Assembly: GCF_020084865.1 (NCBI RefSeq)
Contig: NZ_CP071953.1
Location: 1,488,001 to 1,552,000 of the forward strand
Source: Candidatus Kaistella beijingensis
GTDB taxonomy: Bacteria > Bacteroidota > Bacteroidia > Flavobacteriales > Weeksellaceae
Direction of reading: 5' to 3'
DNA length: 64,000 nucleotides
Position 1 is the stretch's first letter, and each line of letters starts with the position of its first letter. This document shows, piece by piece, positions 52,262 through 62,195 of the stretch. The translations under genes were made by a program, and so were the position numbers. The notes beneath the pieces were generated by a model. It searched no databases. It saw nothing but the letters and a program-made list of their open reading frames with translations, and was not told where the DNA came from.

Positions 52262-55200
52262 TTAGTTTGTTCTGATTTTCAATGACTTTACTCCTTTCGA
52301 ATTTTGAAGATTAACCAACCAAATTCCTGTTGGTAAAGAAAAGCTTTGATCTGATTTTATGTCAAAAGATTTAAACAAAGTTCCACTCATTCCATAAACT
52401 TTTATTGAAGTTTTCTCTTTCACATCCTTAATGAAAACTTCGTTTTTGAGGGAGAAAACTTTAACTCCAATGTCAGATTTTATGTTAGCTGCTGATAAAA
52501 CGATAGTGTTAAATGGATCCCAACCATCATTACCTTTAGTGAAATTTAAAGTGGTAATGGGTGTTCCATCGTTCAAAACGGGTTGTGTTAAATAAGTTGC
52601 CCAAGTCGCACGGTTTGCAGCATTATTTACCCCTGAAACCTCTGTAGTTGCATATTCATACATTCCCGGTGAAGTTCCACCCAAAGAATTGAGCCATCCT
52701 AAAGGTTGAATTAAAGAAACTCCAACTGAGCCTGGAAAATTTGAAGTTTCAATTGTGGTATTGTAGAAAACCGCTTCACTGGTATTTGCCGACCATGGTC
52801 TTCCGAAATATCCAGGTTTTGAGCGGTAACTTGAAGCTGTTTCAACCAATGGATTTGTAGAAGTGATTGTGGTTTTGTACATGAGGAAACCTCTTCCTGA
52901 AGACTGTTGCGGCGCAACGATATAAGATAAATCACTGGACGCATCACTTGTGTTCATCACCATTTTCGTTTCATAGAAAACAGCCGTCATTCCCCCGAAG
53001 ATAAAATCAACAGCTCCCAAAACATCTCCCTTGTAAAGTGCAACTCTCGCTCCTTGCGCTCCGTAGAACGTATCTTGTCTACCAATAATTTTACAATTTT
53101 TTAGAAAAGCTCGGTCTCCACTTGCGGTGAAGGCAATTGCAGCGGCTCTTTCGACCAAAGATTTGCTCTGAACTGTTACATTTTGCGCATCAGTCGGTCT
53201 TGCTCCCGGACTTCCCGAAGTCCACGGAACTACCACATCCTGCGATTCTTTTGTTGAAATATATTGATTGAATGAATTCTCAAAGATAATTCCTTCCGCT
53301 TCGAAACCTGCGGCACTTACCACAACGGTCGCATTCCAGTAAGAACCGTTTGTAGTTCCGGCTCCGGTGTTGGTGTACGAATAATTTCCGTTCTCTTTAT
53401 TTACATTTAAAATATCTTGATTCCATTTCTGGTTATTTCCCATTGAATAATAATTGTAACCATGTCCGTAATAAGAAGTTACGCGCACTGCATTCGGAGA
53501 AATATCAATTCCTTTGTTTGTGATGGAAGTATCTGGAGCAGTTGAAGCGTTTTTCAAAGTGACATTCGGTTGAGAAATCACCAACATTTCCTCATAATTT
53601 CCGGGATCAACCATGATGGTCACTCTATCTGTTGCGCTTCTCACCATATTTGAAACAGCTGTTAAAGCCGCATTAATGGTTTGATATTGCTTATCAGTTC
53701 CTACCGTGATTGTTGCTGAATATGGAACATTTTGAGTCACTCGAATTTCAGTAAAATAAGAAGTTGAACCAACAGCTCCACCAACTGTGATGGTTGCATT
53801 TCCTGCGGAAGTTCCAGGATAGATATATTCCATCGATTCAATCAAAGATGTAGAGTTGGAAGCCGTAGAATATGTTGGACCACCATCAACCGAAAAATTT
53901 GCAGAATAATAGTAAGAAACAATCACTTTCTGTCCCGGATTTACAGGAACTAAAAGAGTTGCGCCCTGTTTTGCAACCAAATGTCCTTGTGGAAGCTGAT
54001 TGGAAACCTGACCATTCAGCTGCATTCCTTTGTAATAAGCGGTTGTAGATGTATTAATGGTTTGATCATCAAACGACCACACTGTTACTGGCTTAAAAAT
54101 CAAAGATTTTGAAACCGCTGCTCCATTTACTTTCAAATTGGAGGTTAATGAAAGCTCAACTGGATATTGATTTAAACCTGAAGCAGAAATTTTATAGGTT
54201 CCGTCTCTTAAAGTAATGTTGGAAAGATCGGTGAAACTGTAGGAATAACCCTCTTCATTAATATTGGCGAAAGTTACGTTTAAAGCGGCAAGTTGTGTTG
54301 CATTTAAACCTGAAATATTTAAGGTAACCAAATATTTTGGTTTTAAAGCAAAATCAATATTGGAAGTCGTATTTCCTGTAACCGTAATCGTATTATCCGT
54401 AATTTGATAATCATTCACTCCGGTTGCAGAAATGGTGTACTGAACATTTGGAGCCAACTGAACTGTGTAAGTTGAGTTCGTAGTGTTAATGGTAGGATTC
54501 GGAACATAAATACTTCCACTTGCCGGATCAGCGGTGAAAGCTAAACCAAGGTTTGAGATATTGGTTCCCAAACCTGTAATATTTCCGGTAATCGTATATA
54601 AACTTACCGCAGCAACAGAAAGATTGTGGGTAGTGGTGGAAGTTGAGCCAACTGTGCTTAAATTTTCTCCTGAAGTGATAATGAATCCACTTGCATTGGC
54701 CAAACTTACGGTATAAGAATAACCAACCGGAAGATTTACAGAATAAGAGTTTGAATTAACCGGAACGCTCCAGGTTTTTCCGGCTGCATTCGTAAAAATC
54801 AGTGAATAACCTGACGGAATTCCACTTGCCTGTGAAACGTCGATTGTCCCTGAAACAGTGGTATAAACTGCGGCTTTTCTATAAATTCGGTAATAACTTG
54901 CTTTTGCAGCCGCATCGTAAATGTAATAATTTCCTGTTGATTTTGCCATAAAAGTCGCTTCAGAAACTGCACCGGAAGTTGCGGTAGTTGCGTAAGAATC
55001 TGTTTGTGAGGAAGGATTTGATACATAACTGAATTTCAAATTTCCTGCGGTGTCACCACGTGTAATCACTTTCACCTCATCATCTTCGTTCAGACTGATG
55101 GTTAAATATCTTGAATTGGGTTGTCCGTTTGTGACTGTAGGTACAGCGTTGCAATAAAGTCTTCCTGTGTAATCTACAACGCTTGCAATATTTTGGTCGT

Positions 55201-55480
55201 ATCTTGTTAAAGCCGTGTTGGTAGTTCTTAAACGGTCGTTGGTTCCTCCTGTCCAAGAAAGTTCACCTGCTGTAAAACTTGACGGAAAAACATTTGTTGT
55301 ACTTGAACTTCCGGGAGTTATTGTTCCCGGATACCATGCATTGATAATGGAAACATTCAGTTTGTTGTTGTATTGGGAAGCATCTAATTGTTGCGCTCCA
55401 AAATCCCAAACATCCGTCAACTGTCCGAAAACAGTGTAAACCGGAAGAAGGAAATAGATAAGTAAGGATAATTTTTTCAT
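52262..55480 (-). CDS. Multidomain secreted pectin methylesterase (CE8) with T9SS tail
   Basis: The 1072-residue exported enzyme has a signal peptide (about 1-19), an N-terminal WDF module (about 20-200, LTDVWDFGAQQLDASQYNNK), two or more carboxypeptidase-regulatory-like or fibronectin-like repeats (about 205-455), another WDF-like beta module (about 460-580, TVWSFDDQTINTSTT), a CE8 beta-helix (about 585-970) with KQYQTINAALTAV, GRQDTFYG, VDFIFGG and FGRPW, and a T9SS type A tail (about 1000-1072). It removes methyl esters from homogalacturonan at the cell surface so that the PL1 lyases can cut. Transcription probably runs on into the PL1 gene. Confidence 0.9.
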   Translation of the reverse strand: MKKLSLLIYFLLPVYTVFGQLTDVWDFGAQQLDASQYNNKLNVSIINAWYPGTITPGSSSTTNVFPSSFTAGELSWTGGTNDRLRTTNTALTRYDQNIASVVDYTGRLYCNAVPTVTNGQPNSRYLTISLNEDDEVKVITRGDTAGNLKFSYVSNPSSQTDSYATTATSGAVSEATFMAKSTGNYYIYDAAAKASYYRIYRKAAVYTTVSGTIDVSQASGIPSGYSLIFTNAAGKTWSVPVNSNSYSVNLPVGYSYTVSLANASGFIITSGENLSTVGSTSTTTHNLSVAAVSLYTITGNITGLGTNISNLGLAFTADPASGSIYVPNPTINTTNSTYTVQLAPNVQYTISATGVNDYQITDNTITVTGNTTSNIDFALKPKYLVTLNISGLNATQLAALNVTFANINEEGYSYSFTDLSNITLRDGTYKISASGLNQYPVELSLTSNLKVNGAAVSKSLIFKPVTVWSFDDQTINTSTTAYYKGMQLNGQVSNQLPQGHLVAKQGATLLVPVNPGQKVIVSYYYSANFSVDGGPTYSTASNSTSLIESMEYIYPGTSAGNATITVGGAVGSTSYFTEIRVTQNVPYSATITVGTDKQYQTINAALTAVSNMVRSATDRVTIMVDPGNYEEMLVISQPNVTLKNASTAPDTSITNKGIDISPNAVRVTSYYGHGYNYYSMGNNQKWNQDILNVNKENGNYSYTNTGAGTTNGSYWNATVVVSAAGFEAEGIIFENSFNQYISTKESQDVVVPWTSGSPGARPTDAQNVTVQSKSLVERAAAIAFTASGDRAFLKNCKIIGRQDTFYGAQGARVALYKGDVLGAVDFIFGGMTAVFYETKMVMNTSDASSDLSYIVAPQQSSGRGFLMYKTTITSTNPLVETASSYRSKPGYFGRPWSANTSEAVFYNTTIETSNFPGSVGVSLIQPLGWLNSLGGTSPGMYEYATTEVSGVNNAANRATWATYLTQPVLNDGTPITTLNFTKGNDGWDPFNTIVLSAANIKSDIGVKVFSLKNEVFIKDVKEKTSIKVYGMSGTLFKSFDIKSDQSFSLPTGIWLVNLQNSKGVKSLKIRTN

Positions 55481-55498
55481 AATATTGTTTGTTTGGAA

Positions 55499-55518
55499 AA
55501 ATCAATTAAAATTGATTT
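55499..55518. promoter_or_regulatory. AT-rich palindrome upstream of the CE8 gene
   Basis: Perfect 9-bp arms AAATCAATT/AATTGATTT with a 2-nt centre, 18 nt upstream of the CE8 start codon. It lacks the central CG of the LacI-type operators, so the binding protein, if any, is unknown. Confidence 0.35.
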
Positions 55519-55531
55519 CGGTTATAATAAT

Positions 55532-55550
55532 CCTTCGAGAACCTCAGGAT
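55532..55550. repeat. Dispersed short repeat, copy 2
   Basis: CCTTCGAGAACCTCAGGAT, 16 of 19 positions identical to the copy at 23351-23369. Confidence 0.5.
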
Positions 55551-55587
55551 GAAAAAAAATGTTGCTTTGTCTGTAAGATTTTATCAA

Positions 55588-55633
55588 AAAAACCCACCAT
55601 TTGATTTTAATAAAAATCAGACAGCAGGTTTTT
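55588..55633 (-). terminator. Terminator after susD
   Basis: Outer stem AAAAACC/GGTTTTT with an inner GATTTT/AAAATC hairpin and a T-run on the minus strand, 28 nt after the susD stop codon; it separates susD from the CE8-PL1 pair. Confidence 0.65.
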
Positions 55634-55661
55634 ATAGAGAAACTAAACTATACTTTTAAAA

Positions 55662-57455
55662 CTAGTAACCGTAATCGTTCTTCAGCGTTCCGTTGCTGGA
55701 ATCAAGAAAAACTTGCCAAATTGGCCAGAATTGTCTGGTATTCGGATCTTTTCTGTAAAGGGCAGCAATTTTAGAATCTGAAAGCGAAGTCCAGTCCACT
55801 GAAGTCCAACCTGCACCTGGATTTGTAGTTTCACCACGGTTCAGACCATAAAACTGCAAAGTTTCGTTGTCTGCTGCATACTTGTAATACACCACAGTTG
55901 GAACGTCTGTGTAACGACCGGTACGGTTTTTCAACTCGGTAAGCCTGTCTTTAGCATCTGCTAATTTTGTACCTAATAAATTCCAACGGATCAACGCTAA
56001 TTTTCTTTCCATTTCACCGGTGAATTCATATTTGTGTTCATCAACGATGGCGTTAAACATTGCCTCTTTTGAAGTTAGTGCATTCACATAATTTTCAACC
56101 TTTACAGGTCGGTCCGCTGCTGCAAACGCTCTGTTTCTTATCTGCTTTAAATAAGGAGCCGCTGAAGAAGGCCCTTCCAATTCGTTTGCTGCTTCTGCTG
56201 CCATCAACAAAATTTCAGCATAACGCATATAGATTTTATTTACACCATCATCGTTTGTTGAAGTAACGATTCTGTTCATCCATTCGAAACGGTACTTACC
56301 TAAATACCATCTGTTGAAAGAAGCTGTTGTAATTTCCTGCTTTGCTTTTCCAGCTACAGCATTTCCCCATTTGTAAGGAACACAGGTCACACTTCTTCTG
56401 GTATCTTTCTCATCGAAATCATACCAAATATTTGGAAGAGGACCAGCTTGACCGCCTCTGTTGCTTCCCATTTGTTGGTATTGGTCGTTGGTTGAGTGAT
56501 TCACTGCAAAAGTGAAAAGCACTCTACCTCTACCTGCCGCAAAAGGAATTTCCCAAAGCGATTCATTTCCAGCCGCAAGATTTTCCTGGTTGTATTTTTT
56601 CCAGAATCCCTCGAACGTAGGCTCAAGCTTTGCCGATCCGCTATTGATGATGTCACGAGTTTCCTGTAATGCAACAGGATACAATTTTGCTACAGAAAGT
56701 TCAGGATCTGTACTTCTTCTAATTCCATCCGGATACTGCGAATAACCAGAAGCAGCCAAAGCGATTCTCGCTCTCAAACCTTTTACAAAAGCCTTGTTGA
56801 TTCTTTCTACTGAAGCAGTTGCAGCACTTGAATTTGGCCATGGAACCAGCGTAGAAGCTTCTGCCAAATCTGCAAGCAATTGTTTGTAGATTACGTCTCT
56901 GCTTGATTTTGGAAGATAAATTGTTTCAGTGGTAATGGGTTCAAATCTTGCAGGAACATCGCCCCACCCTTTAACCAAATCAGCGTAGTAAACTGCTCTT
57001 AAAGCGAGTGCCTCACCTAAAAGATAACCTAATTCTGAACCTGGTGTTGGATTACCATATTTTCTGATACCGCGGATACAGATATTCGCTCTTTCAATCC
57101 CCTGAAACATCATCGCCCATGCATTGTTCGCCGTGTTCATTTGCGAATTACTCGGCTTTGAATCATACACACATAAATCTGCGTTGTCATTTGAAGTAGA
57201 TTCTGAAGAATTATACCATTCCGTATCGGTGTTCATTCCGTACCATGGCGTCCATCTTCCTCTGTAGGAATTGGTTTCTCCCATTGGGATTTTAATTCCG
57301 TCAACAGCTCCTTTCGCTAAATCTGGGTTTGAGAAAATCACCGATTCATCAAGCGAAGACTGCGATTCTACCGTAAGAAGCTCGTCGCTCAACTGATTAC
57401 ATGAGGCTAAAGCTAGCGCACACATTAATCCGAATATTTTGATTGATATTTTCAT
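55662..57455 (-). CDS. susD: SusD/RagB-family glycan-binding lipoprotein
   Basis: The 597-residue outer-membrane lipoprotein (signal MKISIKIFGLMCALALASC) has the SusD tetratricopeptide-like core: WAMMFQGIERANICIRGI, GEALALRAVYYADLVKGWGDVP, and the RagB C-terminal half with YMRYAEILLMAAEAANEL and EFTGEMERKLALIRWNLLGTKLADAKDRL. It captures pectin oligosaccharides at the surface and hands them to the SusC partner encoded directly upstream (69 nt). Substrate is inferred from the locus. Confidence 0.95.
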   Translation of the reverse strand: MKISIKIFGLMCALALASCNQLSDELLTVESQSSLDESVIFSNPDLAKGAVDGIKIPMGETNSYRGRWTPWYGMNTDTEWYNSSESTSNDNADLCVYDSKPSNSQMNTANNAWAMMFQGIERANICIRGIRKYGNPTPGSELGYLLGEALALRAVYYADLVKGWGDVPARFEPITTETIYLPKSSRDVIYKQLLADLAEASTLVPWPNSSAATASVERINKAFVKGLRARIALAASGYSQYPDGIRRSTDPELSVAKLYPVALQETRDIINSGSAKLEPTFEGFWKKYNQENLAAGNESLWEIPFAAGRGRVLFTFAVNHSTNDQYQQMGSNRGGQAGPLPNIWYDFDEKDTRRSVTCVPYKWGNAVAGKAKQEITTASFNRWYLGKYRFEWMNRIVTSTNDDGVNKIYMRYAEILLMAAEAANELEGPSSAAPYLKQIRNRAFAAADRPVKVENYVNALTSKEAMFNAIVDEHKYEFTGEMERKLALIRWNLLGTKLADAKDRLTELKNRTGRYTDVPTVVYYKYAADNETLQFYGLNRGETTNPGAGWTSVDWTSLSDSKIAALYRKDPNTRQFWPIWQVFLDSSNGTLKNDYGY

Positions 57456-57524
57456 TTTCTGAATATTTTGGTTTTAAACAAACCGAATTTTCGGTTCTGA
57501 ATATTATTTTAAAAGTTTGTCAGT

Positions 57525-60524
57525 TTAGAAGTTAAAGTTTAAACCGAAAACAACCTGTCTGCTTTTTGGATACGGTGAATAATCTACACCTGGAGTTGTA
57601 GGACGTGCTCGTCTTGTCGAAACTTCAGGATCTAACCCGGAGTATTTCGTCCAAACAAAGACATTGTAAGCACTTGCATATAGTCTAATTTTAGAAAGGT
57701 TAATGCTTCTTACAAACGATTCCGGCAAAGTGTAGCCTAAAGTCACGGTGTTCAGTCTTAAGAATGAGCCGTCTTCCACTGCCCAATCACTGAAAACATA
57801 TCTTGCCTGGTATGGAGACCACATGGTTGTATTGGCGTTTAATGCTGCAAGTGCCGTTGGATCAGTTACCAGATTACCCGAAGCATCAATATTGGTCCAT
57901 CTAACTCCATCTGCCATTACCGTTGATAAATTTCTGTATTGTCCCGCAGGTGAAGATTGTGGAGAAGTTGAGAATTCAATCTTATTAGCGTTGTAAACAT
58001 CATTTCCGTAGCTCCAGTTGAATGCTGCTCCCAGATCAAAATTTTTGAAAGTTGCATTGATGTTAAATCCTCCTGTATGTTTTGGATTTGGGTTACCAAT
58101 GATGGTACGGTCTTCAATATCTACTTTACCATCACCATTGATATCCTGAAGTTTCATAGATCCTGGAACAATTGCTCCCACAACGGATGAAGCACTTGGG
58201 ACTCCAGCTTTAAGGGTATAAGTTCCTGTTGTACTGTTGTAATCGAAATCAGAAACTTCATATCTTCCTGCACTCTTGAAACCATACATCAAACCTACTG
58301 GCTGACCTACTTCCACGATAAAGTCGGTTCCCACAGAAGCTGAAGAAGTCCAGTTGGTAAAATCTCTAAAGTTGGTCATTCCGTCTCCCAAAGAATTAAT
58401 TTTATTCTGATTCATAGAGATATTGAAGGCAAAATTTAAGGAGTAATCATCTTTTTTCAACGCATCCACACTTAATGAAGCTTCAATTCCCTTGTTCTGA
58501 ACTTCACCCATATTTCTGAACTGTGCATCATAGCCAGTTCCTGTGGTTGGGAAAAGAATTAATAAGTCTTTATTCAGGTTTTTATAAACTTCAAAAGTTC
58601 CGGAAACTCTTCGGTCGAATAATTCATAATCCAAACCAACATTTTGCGCAACTGTTGTTTCCCATTTCAAATCCGGGTTCGCCATGAGTTTTGATGGAGA
58701 CCAATAATTAAACACATTATTAATCCAAGAATTGGCAGTAGACTGGAACAATTGTTTAGTTTGGTCTGAAAGGATATTATTATTTCCTGCCTCACCATAA
58801 CTGGCCCTCAATTTTAATAAATTCAACCAGGAAACATCATTAAGGAAGTTTTCTGCATTCACCTTCCAACCCAATGCTACAGACGGAAAATATCCCCACT
58901 TATTATCACCAAGGAACTTACTGGAAGCATCTCCTCTAATCGTTGCGGTTAAAAGATATTTGTTGGCAAATTCATAATTCAAACGGCTGAAAAATGAAAG
59001 CAAACGGTCATCGGCAAAGTAGAAATTATCAACAGATTGTGGTTTTCCCTGGGAACTTAAATTCATTGCATCATCGAAAGAAAACAACTTCGGATAACCA
59101 TGAACGGTATTTGTTAAAATATTTTGTTGGGTATTGATGAATTCCTGACCCACCATTACCTTTAAGGAATGTTTATCGCCTACAAACTGTTTGAAATCAT
59201 AGTTTAAAGTATTGGCAATTCTGAAACTCTGGTCTTCACGATTGCTAAAAATCAATGCAGGTTTTCCCTGATTTTCTACCGAAGGAATGTTTTGTACATA
59301 ATAAGTTGATCTTCCGTAGAAACGGTAATCTTTGTAACGATTAAAATCAGTCCCGATATTGGTTTGGAACCTCAAATTTTTAATCGGAGTCCAACCTAAA
59401 CCAGCCTGAATGCTGTATAATTTTCGATCTTGCTTTCTGTTATTATCTTCCACCGCCAAATAAGGATTTACCAAATATCCTGCAACAGCATCATCGGTAT
59501 CATCAGTGGTTAATGCAGGAATATCAATTGGCGAATAACCTACACTGTGTCGCAAACGCGCATCGGCAGATGAGAATTCTTTTTGATCGTTCGCTCCACT
59601 ACCTTCAATTTTAGAGCCTGAATAACGTAAAGTCAATGAAAGGTCTAGATTGCTTTTAGGCTTGTTTTTAACGTTGAACGAAATATTGTCTCTTCTGAAT
59701 TTAGAGCCAATCATGATTCCTTCTTCCAAAATATTAGCAAGATTTAAGCTGAAACTTGTACTTTCAGAACCTCCTCGTAAACTGAAGTCGTTGCTGTTGG
59801 TTGTTCCTGTTCTTCCATAAATTCTCTCCTGCCAATCGATGGGTGTATAAGATTTATATTCCCCGATTCTGTTGAAAGGCAAGAAATAGGGATTGTAACC
59901 AGTCGAGACATTATTTAAAAGCAAAGCATTTTCATACTGCCATTTTGCATAGTCATAAGGAGAAAGAACATCAATCTTGTTAGCCAAAGATCGGAAACCC
60001 ATGTACGAATTGAACTGTCCCGTTACTTTGCCCGTTCTACCACTTTTCGTAGTAATTAAAATTACCCCGTTTGATCCTCTGGAACCGTAAATTGCGGTAG
60101 AAGATGCATCTTTAAGGATTGACACATTTTCAATATCCGAAGGCGAAACATCGCTCATGCTGTTCACAGGAAATCCGTCCACAATAATTAATGGCGAACT
60201 GTCCTGTGTCACAGAACCGCCACCACGAACACGAAGACTAATTTCAGCATCTGGTGAACCTTCGGTTGTAGTTACGGTAAGTCCTGCAACTTTTCCAGTG
60301 AGTGCCTCTGCTACGTTGGATACCGGAACCGCTTTTAAAGAAGCTGCATTTACAGTTGCAACCGATCCCGTTAAATCACTTTTTTTAGCGGTACCATAAC
60401 CGATCATCACCACTTCCTCGATTTTTTTCTCTCGGGTTAAAGTGTCATTTTTTTGCGCACTTACTCCAATTCCCAGAAAAAATAGAGCTGCAATGCAGGT
60501 CACTTTAATTGTATTGCTTTTCAT
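57525..60524 (-). CDS. susC: SusC/RagA-family TonB-linked outer-membrane transporter
   Basis: The 999-residue outer-membrane transporter has a signal peptide (ends at GVSAQ), a TonB-box region EEVVMIGYGTAKKSDLTGSV, the plug (about 50-180: EALTGKVAGLTVTT, DGFPVNSMSDVSPSDIENVSILKDASSTAIYGSRGSNGVILITTKSG) and a barrel ending in an aromatic residue (VVFGLNFNF). The N-terminal carboxypeptidase-regulatory-like domain present in most SusC proteins is missing. It imports oligomers with SusD. The ATG is 10 nt after the GH28 stop codon, so GH28-susC-susD form an operon under the GH28 operator. Confidence 0.96.
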   Translation of the reverse strand: MKSNTIKVTCIAALFFLGIGVSAQKNDTLTREKKIEEVVMIGYGTAKKSDLTGSVATVNAASLKAVPVSNVAEALTGKVAGLTVTTTEGSPDAEISLRVRGGGSVTQDSSPLIIVDGFPVNSMSDVSPSDIENVSILKDASSTAIYGSRGSNGVILITTKSGRTGKVTGQFNSYMGFRSLANKIDVLSPYDYAKWQYENALLLNNVSTGYNPYFLPFNRIGEYKSYTPIDWQERIYGRTGTTNSNDFSLRGGSESTSFSLNLANILEEGIMIGSKFRRDNISFNVKNKPKSNLDLSLTLRYSGSKIEGSGANDQKEFSSADARLRHSVGYSPIDIPALTTDDTDDAVAGYLVNPYLAVEDNNRKQDRKLYSIQAGLGWTPIKNLRFQTNIGTDFNRYKDYRFYGRSTYYVQNIPSVENQGKPALIFSNREDQSFRIANTLNYDFKQFVGDKHSLKVMVGQEFINTQQNILTNTVHGYPKLFSFDDAMNLSSQGKPQSVDNFYFADDRLLSFFSRLNYEFANKYLLTATIRGDASSKFLGDNKWGYFPSVALGWKVNAENFLNDVSWLNLLKLRASYGEAGNNNILSDQTKQLFQSTANSWINNVFNYWSPSKLMANPDLKWETTVAQNVGLDYELFDRRVSGTFEVYKNLNKDLLILFPTTGTGYDAQFRNMGEVQNKGIEASLSVDALKKDDYSLNFAFNISMNQNKINSLGDGMTNFRDFTNWTSSASVGTDFIVEVGQPVGLMYGFKSAGRYEVSDFDYNSTTGTYTLKAGVPSASSVVGAIVPGSMKLQDINGDGKVDIEDRTIIGNPNPKHTGGFNINATFKNFDLGAAFNWSYGNDVYNANKIEFSTSPQSSPAGQYRNLSTVMADGVRWTNIDASGNLVTDPTALAALNANTTMWSPYQARYVFSDWAVEDGSFLRLNTVTLGYTLPESFVRSINLSKIRLYASAYNVFVWTKYSGLDPEVSTRRARPTTPGVDYSPYPKSRQVVFGLNFNF

Positions 60525-60534
60525 AAGTATATAT

Positions 60535-62016
60535 TTAATTTTTATGATTCTGATTGTATTCGGTTTTCAGACCGTTGATTGTTGTATTGATCAACTTTAA
60601 GTTTTCAACGAACTTCACGTTAAAATTGCTTTTCACTTTGTCAATCGTTACATTTTTGAAAGTAATGTTCTTGATATGGGATTCTTCCAAACCTTCTGCA
60701 AAAACTGCGAACTTGCCTCCGTTTTTCACTTTAATATCTTCCATCAAAATATTTCTGATTTGCGGAATGGCGATTCCAACCCTGTTTGAATAATCTTTAT
60801 AATTCATCGTGATGTGAAGAACCGCTTCTTTAACTTCTCCTACTGTGATATTCTTTACGTAAAGTCCATCCACAACTCCACCTCTTACTTTGTTGGTCTT
60901 TAAACGAATTGCTCTGTCTAGTTCAGGAGAGTCCATGTGATTGTTATATACGAATACATTTTTTACACCTGCAGACATTTCACTTCCGATGACAACTCCA
61001 CCGTGTCCGTCGATCATTTTACAGTCGCGAACGATGACATTTTCTGTCATAATTCCTACCCTTCTACCTTCTTCATCACGACCGGCTTTTATAGCGATAC
61101 AGTCATCACCTGTATTAAAAATCGAATTTTTAATTAAAACGTTTTGCGAATATTCCGGATCACAACCATCATTGTTTGGACCATGACTGTTGATATTGAC
61201 ACCATCCACAATTACATTTTTGCTTTTAATGGGATGAAGAATCCAAAACGGTGCATTGATGATGTTAACTCCCTGAATTAAAACATTTTCGCATTCAAAA
61301 GGCTCAATGAAGTTAGGTCTCAAATATTTTCCGTCCCCGAAAACTCTCTTAGCAATTGGAACATTTTTATCAGCCATTTCCATTAATAAAGGAAGATTCT
61401 GCGGATCGAGCTGACTTGGCATTCCTTTTACGAAACCGTATTCTGTGCTTCCTTTCCAAGTCCACCAGTTATCAACACTTGCTTGTCCATTCAAAGTTCC
61501 TTTTCCGGTAACAGCGATATTCTTTTTGCCTTTAGCATAAATAAGCGGAGAATAATTCATCAATTCCATTCCTTCAAAAGAAGTGTGAACTAAAGGATAA
61601 AAATCTTTTGGATTGGTGCTGAATAAAACCTCTGCTCCATCTTCCAAATGTAGATTTACATTATTTTCTAAGTGAATCGGTCCTGTCAAAAACTTTCCTG
61701 CAGGAACGACCACTTTTCCGCCACCTTCTTGTGAACATTTTTGGATCGCTTTTTTAATAAATTCCGTGTTCATTGTTTTTCCATCTGCAACCGCTCCAAA
61801 ATCCCGAATATTGTAAGTTGCATTACGAAATTTGGGTTCTTTGATGGATTTTTCCAATTTCAGCATACGTTCCATTGGGAAACTTTCCGTAAAAGATTGC
61901 TCGGAAACTGATGCTTTTTGCGCATTACAAGCATTAAAAAATCCCCATGCAGAAACAAGTGCAAAAAGAAACAGTCTTGATTTACCAAACATAAAACGAG
62001 TGAAACAATTCTTCAT
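60535..62016 (-). CDS. Polygalacturonase-type glycoside hydrolase (GH28)
   Basis: The 493-residue exported enzyme has a signal peptide/lipobox-like N-terminus (LFALVSAWGFFNAC), FGAVADGKTMNTEFIKKAI, a GH28 beta-helix and its catalytic blocks: NTGDDCIAIKAGRD (two Asp), GHGGVVIGSE (His, Asp replaced region) and RAIRLKTN (Arg, Lys). It splits galacturonosyl bonds of homogalacturonan or rhamnogalacturonan oligomers, probably in the periplasm. It is the first gene of the GH28-susC-susD operon and has the only perfect LacI-type operator, 10 nt upstream of its ATG. Confidence 0.93.
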   Translation of the reverse strand: MKNCFTRFMFGKSRLFLFALVSAWGFFNACNAQKASVSEQSFTESFPMERMLKLEKSIKEPKFRNATYNIRDFGAVADGKTMNTEFIKKAIQKCSQEGGGKVVVPAGKFLTGPIHLENNVNLHLEDGAEVLFSTNPKDFYPLVHTSFEGMELMNYSPLIYAKGKKNIAVTGKGTLNGQASVDNWWTWKGSTEYGFVKGMPSQLDPQNLPLLMEMADKNVPIAKRVFGDGKYLRPNFIEPFECENVLIQGVNIINAPFWILHPIKSKNVIVDGVNINSHGPNNDGCDPEYSQNVLIKNSIFNTGDDCIAIKAGRDEEGRRVGIMTENVIVRDCKMIDGHGGVVIGSEMSAGVKNVFVYNNHMDSPELDRAIRLKTNKVRGGVVDGLYVKNITVGEVKEAVLHITMNYKDYSNRVGIAIPQIRNILMEDIKVKNGGKFAVFAEGLEESHIKNITFKNVTIDKVKSNFNVKFVENLKLINTTINGLKTEYNQNHKN

Positions 62017-62026
62017 AATTATTTAA

Positions 62027-62046
62027 TGTAATCGATTACAAATATA
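62027..62046 (-). promoter_or_regulatory. Perfect LacI-type operator on the GH28-susCD promoter
   Basis: TGTAATCGATTACA (62027-62040), a 14-bp perfect palindrome that also fits the general LacI-family pattern TGnAAnCGnTTnCA. The minus-strand -7 box TATATTTG (62039-62046) overlaps it by 2 nt. It lies between GH28 and the divergent LacI-type gene. Confidence 0.85.
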
Positions 62047-62195
62047 AATAAAAAATTGTTACTTTGTACAAATAAAAAATCTTTTTTATTTTTTTTTCAA
62101 CTGATTTTCAGCATATCTTTGCGAATCGCTTATTTAGTCGAAGATTTGTAATGAAAATTTTTTGATATTTTTTTGGCAATTACAAAAACAAAACT

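Noticed and set aside
55499..55518. Sixth LacI-type operator upstream of the CE8 gene
   Set aside because: The palindrome AAATCAATT/AATTGATTT lacks the central CG and the TGTAAT ends, and does not abut a TAnnTTTG box.
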